A DNA stretch of 64,000 nt from Eubacterium sp. GTDB taxonomy: Bacteria > Bacillota > Clostridia > Peptostreptococcales > Anaerovoracaceae. The stretch spans positions 1-64,000 of the forward strand of contig JAFWHX010000010.1 in the NCBI GenBank assembly GCA_017533915.1, read 5' to 3'. The position numbers and the translations under genes are program-made. Below, in pieces: positions 1 through 7,560 of the stretch. Numbering within the stretch: the first letter of the stretch is position 1; every line of letters begins with the position of its first letter. The notes below the pieces were generated by a model. That model was not told the DNA's origin, made no database searches, and was given only the letters and a program-made list of their open reading frames with translations.

Positions 1-1
1 A

Positions 2-142
2 CTGCTTGGACTTGGAATCATGCAGGTCGGACTTTCACTTAAATCCCACGATCCTTCACAGAGAGCGAACGGGTTCCTTACTCTTGCAGGAGGAATCGTA
101 ATAACGTTCACTAAAGAGATCCTGGACATTATCGTGGGATAA
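2..142 (+). CDS. C-terminal fragment of a small Maff2/VirB2-like membrane protein
   Basis: The frame is open from the window edge to a TAA and gives about 46 residues (LLGLGIMQVGLSL, then HDPSQRANGF, then LAGGIVITF). The pattern is a hydrophobic segment, a short polar loop with Asp-Pro-x-x-x-x-Gly, and a second hydrophobic segment ending at Gly-Gly-Ile-Val. This is the layout of Maff2/pilin-like membrane proteins found in conjugation modules of Firmicutes integrative elements. The start lies outside the window, so length and partners are unknown. The call rests on pattern only; any small two-helix membrane protein would look similar. The nearby toxin-antitoxin pair and candidate attachment site support a mobile-element setting. 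Confidence 0.45.
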   Translation: MLGLGIMQVGLSLKSHDPSQRANGFLTLAGGIVITFTKEILDIIVG

Positions 143-284
143 AGGGTGGGCAGCAGAAATGCTGCCGCATACATGGGGATTAATTCAAATAACGTCAATA
201 ACAGGACTTGAAATGTCTTAAAATATATCTATAATTATATATAGGGTATATATCTGTTGTATAATCAGTATTGGAGTGAGGATC

Positions 285-611
285 ATGGATCTTAATACGA
301 TCAGGAATCTGGATAATGATATTGTTACGATCTCTGCTTTTAATAAAGGCCAGGCAGGACGTATCTTTGATGAAGTTGAACATGATGGCCATAAGGTGGT
401 GTTCAAGAATAATAAAAGAAAGGCCATTATTCTGTCGCCTGCTCTTTATGATGCTCTTATTGAGATGCTCTCTGATCAGCTGCTTTCGGAGGAGGCTGAA
501 AGAAGAATGTCCGCTGCTGGCGGAGAAGAAGTGACATTGTCTGAGATGATGCAGAAATCAGGTATGACAGACAAAGATCTGGAGGGCTGGGAAGATGTCG
601 AAATCGACTAA
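285..611 (+). CDS. Phd/YefM-type antitoxin
   Basis: The 108-residue protein has the N-terminal Phd/YefM pattern: a short strand, an Ala-Gly-Arg-Ile-Phe-Asp-Glu-Val helix, and the strand VVFKNNKRKAIILSP followed by a helix, which forms the DNA-binding dimer fold. The C-terminal half is acidic and Met-rich, as expected for a disordered toxin-neutralising tail. I chose ATG 285 because GGAG (273-276) lies 8 bases upstream; an in-frame GTG at 276 overlaps that site. A TATAAT box lies at 260-265 within AT-rich inverted sequence (ATATA-N4-TATAT), which could be its autoregulatory operator. It overlaps the downstream toxin gene by 17 bases, the usual antitoxin-first arrangement. Confidence 0.82.
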   Translation: MDLNTIRNLDNDIVTISAFNKGQAGRIFDEVEHDGHKVVFKNNKRKAIILSPALYDALIEMLSDQLLSEEAERRMSAAGGEEVTLSEMMQKSGMTDKDLEGWEDVEID

Positions 612-957
612 GTCACTACGATCTCTCGTTCCTGACATTGTTACAGCTATAGAAGAAGCTGTGAGGGATTTTCAGGATCTTGATGGCTTGGTAAAATTAA
701 CAGTCCTGAAAGCAATCAAGAAAGTTTCGACTAATCCAAAGCCGAATACTGAAGGCGGATATGGAAAACCTCTTGGCCATCACAGTTCAGCAGATCTGTC
801 AGGTTATCTGAAGATCAAAATCAAGAGTATTGGTTACAGAGTAGTGTACAAGTATATAAAAGACAATGATGGTATGCGTATTATCATTATTTCCATACGA
901 GATGAAGAGAAAGTATATAAAGAAGCAGAGTCAAGGATACGTGGGACAAACATATGA
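595..957 (+). CDS. RelE/ParE-family toxin
   Basis: The protein has 120 residues. Its second half carries the RelE/ParE core: SGYLKIKIKSIGYRVVY, then a beta strand MRIIIISIRD and a C-terminal helix. Toxins of this fold are ribosome-dependent mRNA endonucleases or gyrase poisons; which one cannot be told here. It is longer than the usual 85-100 residues because of a helical N-terminal extension. The start ATG lies inside the antitoxin reading frame, so translation is probably coupled. The pair sits just inside the candidate end of an integrated element, where such modules commonly stabilise the element (inference). Confidence 0.8.
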   Translation: MSKSTKSLRSLVPDIVTAIEEAVRDFQDLDGLVKLTVLKAIKKVSTNPKPNTEGGYGKPLGHHSSADLSGYLKIKIKSIGYRVVYKYIKDNDGMRIIIISIRDEEKVYKEAESRIRGTNI

Positions 958-960
958 TCT

Positions 961-1106
961 GGGTACAAAAAGGGGGACTGAGAAACGCTGGAAGCTCCTA
1001 TTCGCAAGAGGTCTATGAGTTGACCACTAACGCTTTTGGGTACAAATCTCTGGGTACAGTGGACGGCGTATCCTCCTTCCTTGAATTTTCAACAATTAGC
1101 GTACCC
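961..1106 (+). repeat. GGGTAC repeats beside candidate attachment site
   Basis: GGGTACA occurs as direct copies at 961, 1038 and 1052, and GTACCC occurs inverted at 1101. The outer part reads CTTTTGGGTAC (1033-1043) against GTACCCAAAG (1101-1110). Repeats of this kind next to an att core resemble arm-type binding sites of tyrosine recombinases (inference). An 86-residue open frame across this stretch has no family resemblance and is not annotated. Confidence 0.4.
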
Positions 1107-1112
1107 AAAGTC

Positions 1113-1135
1113 TTCGAATCCCACCGTCTCCGCCA
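1113..1135 (+). other. Candidate attachment site (tRNA 3'-end fragment)
   Basis: The stretch reads TTCGAATCCC followed by ACCGTCTCCGCCA, which is the T-loop, 3' T-stem, acceptor strand, discriminator and CCA of a tRNA, probably tRNA-Ser. The bases before it do not complete the T-stem (GTGGG would be needed), so only the 3' end of a tRNA is present. This is what an attR looks like when an element inserts into a tRNA 3' end. The complete tRNA would then lie to the left of the window on the plus strand. The 240 bases between here and 1376 show nothing else apart from a weak promoter-like AT-rich region. Confidence 0.55.
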
Positions 1136-1375
1136 ACTAAGATATGCAGTTTCAACAAAAATTCGCATATCTTTTTTATTGTCTGAAAGTATTGAAAATA
1201 CTGGGATTTTGTGAGAGCATAGATGCTGATTACTGGTCTGATGCTCCATATAGACTATGTAAAAAGTAACTTTTGTTGCTTTTTATGGAGTAGGGGGTGT
1301 TAAAAATCGACGATTATACATCTTATATTATGTTAGAATATACATAGGAAAACTCATGACAACGGAGGTTTTGAT

Positions 1376-3166
1376 ATGACAGTGAACAGGAGAATCGTAT
1401 CGATACTTGCGGCATTGATTATGGCGTTCGCCATGGTGCCGGTGACAGCAGAAACTGCACATGCGGATAGCCCAATGACGTGGTCTGACCTGAAAACGGC
1501 TCTGGAAGACGGCGGCACAGTGACGATGACCAATGATATCACGCGAGATAGTGATAATTATATTACTATATACTATGACACTACACTTGATCTTAACGGG
1601 TTCACTTTGGACGGCGCCGGAGAGACATATAGATACCAGCCATTATTTGAAATTTCTAAACCCAATGGAAGGCTGACGATAAAAGACAGCAGTCAGGAGA
1701 AAAAGGGAACAGTACAGAATGTGCTGGGAGATAGTCTTATTTACGTAAATGGTCAGCTCGTCCTTGAATCCGGAACGATCAAAGGAATGGTTTATGTCTT
1801 AAATCAAGGCATCTTTGCCATATCTGGCGGCAACATAATAACTGACGATGAAGGTGTTGCCATATCCGATGGTTACTTTGATATGAAGGGCGGAAAGATC
1901 TCCGGATGTGATAAAGGTGTTTATGCAGTTGGGAGTGATTCCTCATTTACCATGACGGGCGGAGCCATCACCGGATGTAAGACAGGTGTCTTTAGCCAGG
2001 AAGCTTCGTATTGTGACCTGTCTGTGGGTGGTGACGCGAAAGTGACGGGAAATGAACGGAATGTGTATGTAAATGATGGTTTGCTTATCCATTTCGTATC
2101 ATCTCTGTCAGAAGATGCATTGATCGGCATCTCGAGCGAAAAAGAACTGTATGCAAGAGAATTCATCCAATTCACGGACGGATTTGCGGATATGGGAAGC
2201 CCGGAAAACTTCTTCAGTGATGATGACTACGATGTGGTTTTACAGAATAATGAACTTAGACTGGAGGGGCTCGAAGGATGGGGCACAAAGGTCGATAACA
2301 ACGGTATAAAGAATTACGTTAGAGACGATGGCACTACCAGCACCAGGGTAAAGGATAAGCCTATGATTTGGTTAAAAGAAGAATCAGGGGGAGAAAGCAG
2401 CTGGTACGGAGTGGATAATTCCAGTGGAGAGTTTAAGATCGGATCCCGGTTCTGGGTGCGCTGGCTGGACCCTGTATCTGATAAGGAACTGTACGATGAG
2501 TACTATAACAAGCTCGACGAGGGGCATAAAAAGGCTGTTGAAAACAACAGAATCAGGATATATCTTGCCAGTGTTACAGATCCGAAAGGGACTGCATATG
2601 CTGACATCGAGCCGGCAGTAGATGGATTCATTCAGATACCCGAAGGCTGGGACAAGGACGATATCAATGTTGTGTCCATAGGTGATCAGCAGGATGAAAT
2701 GCTAGAGTCGCAAACGCTTGATCCATACAGATCCCCGGAAGGTGACAGTGCTTTTACAAAAGTACAGATTCATCATTTTTCTCCGTGCGCAATCTATGAT
2801 AAAGCTTCGGATACGCCAGAATGGCTGCCTGCACGTAAGGTCAACCCACTCAAGGTCAAAGCCAGGACGGCGACTGTGAAATACCGCAAGCTGAAGAGGA
2901 GATCACATACACTGAAAGCATCTCAGGTCATCAAAACCATCAAGACGGGCAAAGGCAAAATGTCATACAAGTATGTCTCCGCAAAGAAGGGTAAAAAGAG
3001 CTTCAAAAAGTACTTCAAGATCAATAAAAAGAATGGCATGGTCACAGTAAAGAAGGGCCTTAAGAAGGGCACATATAATGTGACGGTCAAGGTCAGGGCC
3101 GCCGGAAACAAAGAATATCTGAACTCTTCATGGAAGAAAGTGACCTTTAAGATCAGAGTGAAATAA
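1376..3166 (+). CDS. Secreted beta-helix-like surface protein with lysine-rich C-terminal domain
   Basis: The 596-residue protein begins with a clear signal peptide (positive start, hydrophobic core, cleavage expected after AHA at residue 30). Residues about 40-250 contain short repeats such as ISGGNI, MKGGKISGC and MTGGAITGC, typical of right-handed beta-helix proteins. A middle region around residues 330-480 has no recognised fold. Residues about 490-596 form a basic domain rich in Lys, ending GTYNVTVKVRAAGN...KIRVK, which recurs in neighbouring secreted proteins and is probably an Ig-like surface domain. CGGAGG at 1363-1368 fixes the start. The substrate or ligand is unknown. No catalytic motif is visible, so an adhesin or structural role is possible. 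Confidence 0.7.
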   Translation: MTVNRRIVSILAALIMAFAMVPVTAETAHADSPMTWSDLKTALEDGGTVTMTNDITRDSDNYITIYYDTTLDLNGFTLDGAGETYRYQPLFEISKPNGRLTIKDSSQEKKGTVQNVLGDSLIYVNGQLVLESGTIKGMVYVLNQGIFAISGGNIITDDEGVAISDGYFDMKGGKISGCDKGVYAVGSDSSFTMTGGAITGCKTGVFSQEASYCDLSVGGDAKVTGNERNVYVNDGLLIHFVSSLSEDALIGISSEKELYAREFIQFTDGFADMGSPENFFSDDDYDVVLQNNELRLEGLEGWGTKVDNNGIKNYVRDDGTTSTRVKDKPMIWLKEESGGESSWYGVDNSSGEFKIGSRFWVRWLDPVSDKELYDEYYNKLDEGHKKAVENNRIRIYLASVTDPKGTAYADIEPAVDGFIQIPEGWDKDDINVVSIGDQQDEMLESQTLDPYRSPEGDSAFTKVQIHHFSPCAIYDKASDTPEWLPARKVNPLKVKARTATVKYRKLKRRSHTLKASQVIKTIKTGKGKMSYKYVSAKKGKKSFKKYFKINKKNGMVTVKKGLKKGTYNVTVKVRAAGNKEYLNSSWKKVTFKIRVK

Positions 3167-3198
3167 GAATATAGGAAAACTGAAAAGGGGGCTACTCA

Positions 3199-3567
3199 AT
3201 GCAGATCAATCAAAATGTTTTCATACATGATTCAGATAGAACTGCTCTTGCTGCATTAAAAGCTATTCCTGGGTTTACACAGTTGTTAAAAGCATTTATG
3301 GGTGCATGGAATGAAAAGCTCATGTATATAACCAACATGGCTACAAACCTTAGGATTTCGGATGCACAGCTATCGCATTATTATGATATGCTGCCGCCTA
3401 TTTGTGACAAGCTAGAGATAGAAGTGCCAGAACTGTATATGACTATGGATGTTCAACCTAACGCATGGACATATGGTGATACTAAGCCTTATATCATAAT
3501 GACCTCTGGACTGATCAAAACCTCGCTGATTATCTTGAGGCTCTTATGGATGCGGCATATTCCATAG
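3199..3567 (+). pseudogene. Truncated M48-family peptidase (N-terminal fragment)
   Basis: The first ~105 residues match the N-terminus of a soluble M48-type zinc peptidase family common in Clostridia (starting MQINQNVFIHDSD, then ISDAQLSHYYDMLPPICDKL, then PYIIMTSGL). In full-length members this is followed by the HExxH helix. Here the sequence breaks off right after TSGL and runs 16 out-of-frame residues to a stop. The zinc site is therefore absent and the gene cannot be an active peptidase. It has a good start (GGGG about 9 bases upstream), so the fragment may still be made. The break at about 3511 joins it to an unrelated secreted-protein tail. Confidence 0.65.
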
Positions 3568-4037
3568 ACTACGATCTTTACAAAACCAAGCCGACCGGCA
3601 AGGTCGAGATCATGAAGGAAGTCTGTGACAAAGCGGACGATGTAGACACGAGAGGTCCTTACGCAACGTACGAGGCGGCAAAGAAACTTGCGAAAGCCTA
3701 TGACAGTGTGATCAAAGCACTTAAGGAATCAGGAGTGAAGAAGCAGAGAACTTCTTTCAGAGTCAAAGCTTCACCGAAGAAAGTCAAGGCGGGATCAGCA
3801 AAGAAGCAGACTGTCAAAGTGAAAGTCAGCAAGCTCACAAAAGTATCGTCAAAGCCGGTCTACACGATCAGAAGAGTGACAAACGGCCAGAGATCCAAAG
3901 TGAGCATAAATAAGAAGACAGGCAAAGTGACGATCAAAAAGAAGACGAAGAAGTGCAGGATCGTAGTGCAGGTCCGTTCCGCGGCAAACGAGAGATGCAC
4001 CGGCCTGACAAAGAGCGTAGTGATCGTTGTAAAATAA
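3513..4037 (+). pseudogene. C-terminal remnant of a secreted protein with lysine-rich domain
   Basis: From about 3513 a different frame reads DQNLADYLEALMDAAYSIDYD, a Lys-rich linker and then a basic C-terminal domain (residues ending RSAANERCTGLTKSVVIVVK) of the type seen at the end of the beta-helix protein and the subtilase nearby. There is no signal peptide, no ribosome-binding site and no proper start; the first ATG, 3546, is internal. It is best read as the tail of a lost secreted protein fused by deletion, and out of frame, to the M48 fragment. The 5' part of its parent gene is not in the window. Confidence 0.6.
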
Positions 4038-4072
4038 TGAAACTGTTTCGTTATAAAATAATGAAACTGTTT
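4031..4072 (+). repeat. 24-bp tandem duplication at gene end
   Basis: AAAATAATGAAACTGTTT occurs at 4031 and again at 4055. The first copy contains the stop codon of the preceding reading frame, so the gene's 3' end has been duplicated. Confidence 0.8.
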
Positions 4073-4131
4073 TATGGATTGTGATATAATCTATCAATAT
4101 ACTTGGGAATAAGGGAGGCACAGAGAGAATC

Positions 4132-6720
4132 ATGAGATCAACGAAAGCATTGATAGCTGTCATTCTGACGGCACTTGCTGTAATGATTTTTATGCCTGCT
4201 TTGGCATTTGCTGAAGAGATACCGGAAGCAGATCAGTTCGGACAGGTAGAGTTCTATTCAACTGCTGAAGCCGGCACAGTGCTGAAGGACAGTTACAGAT
4301 ATTCAGACCGCTGGTTCACCGTGGATCCGGCTATGGAGAACAAAGAGCTCGCGCTTTTGTCTATGCAGTTCGTAGCAGCTGCGGTTGAAAACGATGCTGA
4401 CGGACTGGGCGCAGATCTTCTGAAAAAGCTTGGCTTTGACGGCATAGGATACAGGGGGAATCCGGACCTCACCGCAGATGACTGCGATTTTACGTATGGC
4501 GCAAAGAGACTCGACGACGGGAGCATGCTCGTCGCAGTGGCGGTACGCAGCTACGCGTTCGATCAGAGCGGCAAAGTCAAAGGCTGGCCGCAGAATTTCA
4601 GCGTTAACGGGGAAAGCGCCGAGGGCGAGCACTACATGCTCAGCAAAGTCGCCGAGGCAGTCGTCCCGGAGATCGCGGCACTTGGCGGAAGCGGAGACGT
4701 GAGATACTGGATCACAGGGCAGAGCCGTGGCGGAGCTCTTGCGGGGCTTATCGCATCAAAGCTTCCTGCTCAGCTGGGCTCAAGAAACAAGGGGATATAC
4801 GCATACACGTTTGAGTCTCCAAGAGTAGTCCAGCCGAAGAATGATGTTGAGAAGGCAAGATTTGAGACAGATTATAATTATATCCATAATTATGTGTGCA
4901 GCGACGATCTGGTCACAGCAATACCGCCATGGGGAATGGTACGGTACGGGGTGGATCACATGCTGAATACGGATGAAGCAGACAGCGGCCTTGAAGCAGA
5001 GCTGGAGAGACTTGGGAGCCGCCAGGAGATCCCTGATGGATACAACAGAGAAGATGCCGAGAAGCTTGCCGAGACTGTTCTTCTTGCTCTTCAGAGCAGG
5101 ATTCCGACGCGCGAAGATTATTCAAAAGACCATTCAGAGACCATAAAGCTTGGAGATGGGACGGAGCAGGTCATCACATATAACTATCAGGATATCCTGG
5201 GCAAGCTCATGGTATTCGTATTCGGGGGCGCGCTCGACGATGCCGATCTTTCAAACGTCGCCGAATATCTGCGGGAACTGTTGTCCGTGATAGATAAATA
5301 CATGAGAGGATATCTTGCGGAAAACGGTATAGTCGAAGGCGACCCGCAGCTTCTGTACTGGGAAGCTGCCTCTACGATAAATCCATTCCTGAAGGAGAAA
5401 CTGTCAGTAGACCTTAAACTGTCTGACGGAGAACTGTATGCGCTGCTTAAGCTCGCAGCACCTGTGATCATAGATAAAGAATACATAGCAAAACACGGCT
5501 ATAATCCAGATCTGTTCATTGTATATATCGCACCGGCGTTGAAGCTTCCTTCGATGCTTTTCTCGCATCACTTTGATTCGCTTATCGCAAGGCTCCATAC
5601 GCTTGCGCCTGAGGCAGCGGCAGGCGATATAGCGCTTATGACAGAAGCTCCTGAGTTTCAGGATCCGGCAACCAAGATGCCGCGAAAGATCAGAAAGGCT
5701 GTAACAGAGTCTCCATATAGTTCGTGGCTCACGGCTTCTTCAGCCTGGATAACGGATGATAAAGTGATCGCCAACAAGAAGGTGTACTATCTCTCTGTAA
5801 AATTTACAGCAGCAGGCCGCGTTCTCACTGATGATCAGAAGATAACGATAAACGGGGAGGAGCCGGTCAGTAAGGAGATCAATTACGAGGGCGGCATGTA
5901 TGTCGCTACATGCGTATGGAAATATACTATCGGCGTGCCGAATAAATACAAGTTATCATTTTCCATGAACAATCATGGAGAGCAGGTCCCTGATATGGAG
6001 GTCGAGAACGGCGCTGTTCTGAAGTATGTAGAGAGACCGGCTGATCCTGTCGCCGCAGGTTACAGATTTGGCGGCTGGGTCGACACGGATGAAATACCGT
6101 GGGATGAGATCACAGTCGACAGAAACCAGTATCTGGATGCGGTCTGGGTAGAGCAGGTGGATAAAGTGAAGATCACATTCATGGTCCCGAGGGTGGGACA
6201 GAAGTGGTCGGCACCAGCAGTACCGTCCGGAGCGCCGTATTATCTTGACGATATTTATCTTTTAGACAGGAAATACAATGATGTCGAGACGATAAAAAAC
6301 ACTGAGAAACTGACACTGTCTTTCAATATCCGTTTGAAGAATAACAGGGCAGAGTTCCCGTATAAGATCGGCAGATACGACAATATGGAATACACAGGGA
6401 CAGTCACGATAAACGGGGAAAAAGTAAAGGCTTATTATGATGAAGGCTACCTCAGAGTGGAGTACAAAGTCACACCTCTTGCAGCAAGGCCGAAACTGAG
6501 TAAGTCCAGCATAACCATAAAGAAGGGCAAGACAGCGAAGGTCAAGATCACAGGTAAAGAAAACGGCACGAAGAACACATATAAAAACACTAAGATCGCG
6601 AAAGTGGTCTCCAAAAAGACCGCATCTACACTTAAGATCAAAGGACTGAAAAAAGGTAAGACTACACTTAAGATCAAAGTGGACGGCACATGGCTGAAGC
6701 TTAAAGTCAGAGTTAAATAA
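4132..6720 (+). CDS. Secreted lipase-like alpha/beta hydrolase with InlB-type and Ig-like repeats
   Basis: The 862-residue protein has a signal peptide (cleavage after AFA, residue 27). A class-3-lipase-like domain follows, with the nucleophile elbow GQSRGG (Ser198) after a strand, and FESPRV after it, as in lipase_3/Mbeg1-like enzymes. A His partner is probably in the segment near VDHMLN. Residues about 640-690 (YRFGGWVDTDE...AVWV) resemble an InlB B-repeat, and the last ~85 residues (SKSSITIKKGKTAKVKITG...KLKVRVK) form a Big_2-like basic domain. This suggests an exported esterase or lipase held at the wall; the substrate is unknown. A TATAAT box lies at 4085-4090 and GGGAGG at 4113-4118. 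No frameshift is seen. Confidence 0.78.
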   Translation: MRSTKALIAVILTALAVMIFMPALAFAEEIPEADQFGQVEFYSTAEAGTVLKDSYRYSDRWFTVDPAMENKELALLSMQFVAAAVENDADGLGADLLKKLGFDGIGYRGNPDLTADDCDFTYGAKRLDDGSMLVAVAVRSYAFDQSGKVKGWPQNFSVNGESAEGEHYMLSKVAEAVVPEIAALGGSGDVRYWITGQSRGGALAGLIASKLPAQLGSRNKGIYAYTFESPRVVQPKNDVEKARFETDYNYIHNYVCSDDLVTAIPPWGMVRYGVDHMLNTDEADSGLEAELERLGSRQEIPDGYNREDAEKLAETVLLALQSRIPTREDYSKDHSETIKLGDGTEQVITYNYQDILGKLMVFVFGGALDDADLSNVAEYLRELLSVIDKYMRGYLAENGIVEGDPQLLYWEAASTINPFLKEKLSVDLKLSDGELYALLKLAAPVIIDKEYIAKHGYNPDLFIVYIAPALKLPSMLFSHHFDSLIARLHTLAPEAAAGDIALMTEAPEFQDPATKMPRKIRKAVTESPYSSWLTASSAWITDDKVIANKKVYYLSVKFTAAGRVLTDDQKITINGEEPVSKEINYEGGMYVATCVWKYTIGVPNKYKLSFSMNNHGEQVPDMEVENGAVLKYVERPADPVAAGYRFGGWVDTDEIPWDEITVDRNQYLDAVWVEQVDKVKITFMVPRVGQKWSAPAVPSGAPYYLDDIYLLDRKYNDVETIKNTEKLTLSFNIRLKNNRAEFPYKIGRYDNMEYTGTVTINGEKVKAYYDEGYLRVEYKVTPLAARPKLSKSSITIKKGKTAKVKITGKENGTKNTYKNTKIAKVVSKKTASTLKIKGLKKGKTTLKIKVDGTWLKLKVRVK

Positions 6721-6807
6721 CAAGACTAAGCTGCTGTTCCTGCTTTGAGGGAATAGTTGCTGTATCGTCTAAGCTTACTCTTGTCAAAATGTTCACTTTT
6801 TGGGATT

Positions 6808-7371
6808 CTGTAGAAAAAGGCCACGGTTTTTTCTGATTTGTTACACTTTTCATCAAAATCATGCTGATTTTTCTACAGAATCCCTATATTGAGGCTATTC
6901 CTGTAGAAAAAAACCACAGATTTTTCTGATTTGTTACACTTTTCATCAAAATCATGCTGGTTTTTCTACAGAATCCCTATCCAGAGGCCATTTTTGTAGA
7001 AAAATGCCACAGTTTTTTCTGTTTTGTTACACTTTTCGCCAAAAAGTTGCTCATTTTTCTACAGGATCCCTATCCAGAGGCTATTTCTGTAGAAAAAGGC
7101 CACGGTTTTTTCTGATTTGTTACACTTTTCATCAAAAAGTTGCTTATTTTTCTACAGAATCCCTATCCAGAGGCTATTTCTGTAGAAAAAAGCCACAGTT
7201 TTTTCTGATTTGTTACACTTTTCATCAAAATCATGCTGATTTTTCTACAGAATCCCCGCCTGGAGACCATTTCTGTAGAAAAATGCCTCGGTTTTTTCTG
7301 ATTTATTACACTTTTCATCAAATTCATGCTGATTTTTCTACAGAATCCCCGCTTGGAGACAATTTCTGTCT
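6808..7371 (+). repeat. Family A tandem array, six 93-bp units plus a stub
   Basis: Units begin with CTGTAGAAAAA at 6808, 6901, 6994, 7087, 7180 and 7273, exactly 93 bp apart, with a stub (CTGTCTACAG) at 7366. Each unit has a conserved core TTGTTACACTTTTCATC and, about 60 bases in, TTTTTCTACAG, the reverse complement of the unit start. Each signature can therefore pair either within its unit or across the unit boundary. The array fills most of the 840-base gap between the lipase and subtilase genes. A frame stays open across it only because 93 is divisible by three; I do not consider it coding. A TATAAT box for the next gene lies at 7519-7524. Confidence 0.92.
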
Positions 7372-7560
7372 ACAGATAAAGAAAAAATATCCAAAGTGAT
7401 ATCACTTTTTGCTCTTTTCTGGTTTTGGTAGACGCGCAACTGATTATTTAGGCTAGCACTACATTATATGATCGTTTTAATCTTTTTCAAATATTTCGGG
7501 TGATAAAATAAACTAATATATAATGTTTTGATCAATACGCTGCAAAAAGCGGGAGGATAG

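Noticed and set aside
954..1214. 86-codon frame next to the toxin gene
   Set aside because: It covers the GGGTAC repeats and the tRNA 3' fragment and resembles no protein family.
7004..7399. 131-codon frame across the family A array
   Set aside because: It is open only because 93 is a multiple of three and one unit lacks stops. The frame is not kept in the second array, where the core has an extra base, and there is no ribosome-binding site.
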